This document shows positions 62,643 through 64,000 of a stretch of DNA of 64,000 nt, piece after piece (position 1 is the stretch's first letter; every line of letters begins with the position of its first letter). The position numbers and the translations under genes are program-made. This DNA comes from Deltaproteobacteria bacterium (lineage in GTDB: Bacteria; Desulfobacterota; Desulfarculia; Desulfarculales; Desulfarculaceae). The DNA lies in NCBI GenBank assembly GCA_020444165.1, contig JAHLLK010000026.1, positions 1 through 64,000 on the forward strand, in the 5' to 3' direction. The notes under the pieces were generated by a model. It was not told the DNA's origin, did not search any database, and saw only the letters and a list, made by a program, of their open reading frames with translations.

Positions 62643-63776
62643 TTAGCGCCCCACGGCGTTGAGCAAACGAACCAGCAGGCCTTTCTTGAAGCTGATCGCC
62701 CCCTGGGGGCAGACTTCCTGGCAGCAATAGCAGCGGATGCAGGCCTTGTAGTCAAAGATGGCGTGGCGGCCCGTGAGGGTCAGGGCGTGGGCCGGGCAGA
62801 CCGCCGCGCACTTGCCGCACTCCACGCAGCCCCGGTCCTCCTGGGCCGGCTTGGACACGGCGTAGCGCCTGACCAGCCAGTTCAGGGGCCGGGGCAGCAT
62901 GTCCAGGCTGTCCAGGGCGGGGAGGGTGATGCCACGGTCGGGGAAGGCGTCCCAGGGGTCGCCCAGGAGTTCCGGGGCCTGCCGCTCCGGGGTCAGGAGA
63001 CCCCGCCGGGCGGCCTCCCGCAACAGCGGCCAGCGCCCGGGGTCCACCTCAAGGAAGCGCCCCACGGTCGCGTCCAGGGCCAGGGCGTCCGGCGAGGCGG
63101 CCACCAACCCCCAATGCCGGGGGGTGCCGTTGTTGGGGCCCAGGCCCTCCATGCCCCAGACCCCGTCCAGGATGGTCAGGGCCGGCCGCAGCACCCCCCA
63201 GATGTCCAAGAGGAGCCCCGCGAAGTTGTCCCGGTCCAGGCCCACCATGAAATGCCACTCGGCTTTGCGCTGGGCCACCACCGTGCCGAAAAGGTTCTTG
63301 ACCCCCAGGGTCAACAGCATCAGGGTGTGGGTCTTCAGCTTGGGCAGGCTGATGATCACCGGGGCCTCCACGGCGGCCCGGGCCAACTCCAGGCTGGCCC
63401 GCGGCGAGCCCTGGGCCACGGCCACCCGCGTCGGCTCGCCCAGTTCCAAAAGCTCCAGGCCCAGTTCCTCGGCCACCTGGGCCAGGCCGGACTTCTTGGC
63501 CACCCGGCCGAAGGGGTCCAGGGCCGGGCTGTCGGCCAGGAAAGGCTTGCCCCCGGCCTCCAGCACCAGGCGGCACACCGTGGCCACCACGGCCGGGTGA
63601 GTGGTCACCGCCTTTTCCGGTGGACAGGCGGCCAGCAGGTTGGGCTTGACCAGCACCCTTTGCCCAGGCGAGACGTAGCGGGCCATGCCCCCGGCCAAAT
63701 CCACAGCCCGGGCCACGGCCTCTTCCAGCACCGGGGAGTCGTAGGAGGGGCAGCGCACCAGGGCCACGGGGAGCAT
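62643..63776 (-). CDS. DUF362 protein with two 4Fe-4S ferredoxin clusters
   Basis: The protein has 377 residues from the ATG behind AAAGGAAAG. Residues 1-300 carry DUF362: VLVKPNLLAACPPEKAVTTH, ISLPKLKTHTLMLLTLGVKN, VGLDRDNFAGLLLDIW. The C-terminal 70 residues carry two CxxCxxCxxxC clusters: CVECGKCAAVCPAHA and CIRCYCCQEVCPQGA. Such fused proteins are common in strict anaerobes and probably transfer electrons to or from an unknown substrate. The other DUF362 gene in the window lacks these clusters. Confidence 0.92.
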   Translation of the reverse strand: MLPVALVRCPSYDSPVLEEAVARAVDLAGGMARYVSPGQRVLVKPNLLAACPPEKAVTTHPAVVATVCRLVLEAGGKPFLADSPALDPFGRVAKKSGLAQVAEELGLELLELGEPTRVAVAQGSPRASLELARAAVEAPVIISLPKLKTHTLMLLTLGVKNLFGTVVAQRKAEWHFMVGLDRDNFAGLLLDIWGVLRPALTILDGVWGMEGLGPNNGTPRHWGLVAASPDALALDATVGRFLEVDPGRWPLLREAARRGLLTPERQAPELLGDPWDAFPDRGITLPALDSLDMLPRPLNWLVRRYAVSKPAQEDRGCVECGKCAAVCPAHALTLTGRHAIFDYKACIRCYCCQEVCPQGAISFKKGLLVRLLNAVGR

Positions 63777-63968
63777 GGGGCTTTCCTTTGGCGAGGGGGT
63801 GGCGGGGGAACTCGGAGACCATGCGCAGATTAACAGGGGGCATGGGGCGGCGCAAGGGGGGGCCAAAAACCGGCCGGGGGTGTAACCAAGCGCCCTTATC
63901 CCCCGACTGGGATCGCAAGGCCGCGGTGCGCGCCGGCCCACCTTTCCATAACCGCCGGAAGGACAAGC

Positions 63969-64000
63969 ATGAAACACCTGGGAACCATCGCCGGCCTGGC
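63969..64000 (+). CDS. Start of a further gene (partial)
   Basis: An ATG preceded by GGAAGGAC opens the frame MKHLGTIAGLA, which resembles the beginning of a signal peptide. Only ten codons are inside the window. Function cannot be inferred. Confidence 0.35.
   Translation, partial: MKHLGTIAGL

Noticed and set aside
1..64000. tRNA or rRNA genes
   Set aside because: No cloverleaf with matching T-loop and anticodon and no rRNA-like sequence was found by reading; a covariance search would settle this.

Overview
The window is a very G+C-rich bacterial chromosome segment with compact, often overlapping genes and strong G/C bias at third codon positions. The gene content suggests an anaerobic or microaerophilic member of the Desulfobacterota (the old Deltaproteobacteria). 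It includes hydroxylamine reductase (Hcp), DUF362 proteins with and without ferredoxin clusters, a c-type-haem hybrid histidine kinase, a complete sia-type c-di-GMP switch and a CysK-CysRS fusion. The taxon is an inference; no rRNA or tRNA gene lies in the window.

Layout. 1-6.6 kb: the end of hcp, a minus-strand set of one small Cys protein and two Yip1-type membrane proteins, an ANTAR response regulator, and four small exported proteins. 7-11.1 kb: a minus-strand siaABCD operon (phosphatase, kinase, adaptor, diguanylate cyclase). 11.5-13.8 kb: the fused cysteine synthase/cysteinyl-tRNA synthetase with its own terminator. 13.8-15.4 kb: a gene-free stretch with a clear promoter, a cobalamin riboswitch and two terminators in a row but no target gene, then a dispersed repeat. 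15.4-20.7 kb: a plus-strand ArsR-controlled unit (ArsR, 42-residue Cys protein, a broken ABC ATPase, LolD/FtsX-like ABC pair, LolA-like protein, outer-membrane barrel). 20.8-26.8 kb: SRAP/YedK, DUF1697, DUF362, aldehyde dehydrogenase and a lower-GC pair (DUF6978-like, DUF1828/1829). 27.1-31.8 kb: a YitT transporter and a 1170-residue hybrid kinase. 32-58.8 kb: a large envelope-glycan region with GT2 and GT4 glycosyltransferases, two very large polytopic GT-C/YfhO-like proteins, FAD enzymes, epimerases and methyltransferases, interrupted by a lower-GC 652-codon orphan at 40.7 kb. 59-64 kb: TrkA and TrkH potassium uptake, a single-domain response regulator, a DUF362-ferredoxin protein, and the start of a further gene.

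The most unusual property is the non-coding DNA. At least nine copies of a G-rich long-hairpin repeat (family C) sit between genes. In eight of the nine, the same arm faces a stop codon only a few to a few tens of bases away. A second, MITE-like family with inverted ends (family A) abuts gene 3' ends and twice supplies the TAG stop itself. A third family (B) shares one hairpin module with A. Together with the orphan riboswitch, the broken ABC ATPase and the two lower-GC inserts, these mark a chromosome shaped by small mobile or structured repeats.

Proteins that appear to work together: SiaA/B/C/D as a phosphorylation switch controlling c-di-GMP; the ABC ATPase, permease, LolA-like carrier and barrel as an envelope-spanning export route under ArsR control; the 32-58.8 kb enzymes in making and membrane-transferring surface sugars; TrkA and TrkH as one K+ transporter.
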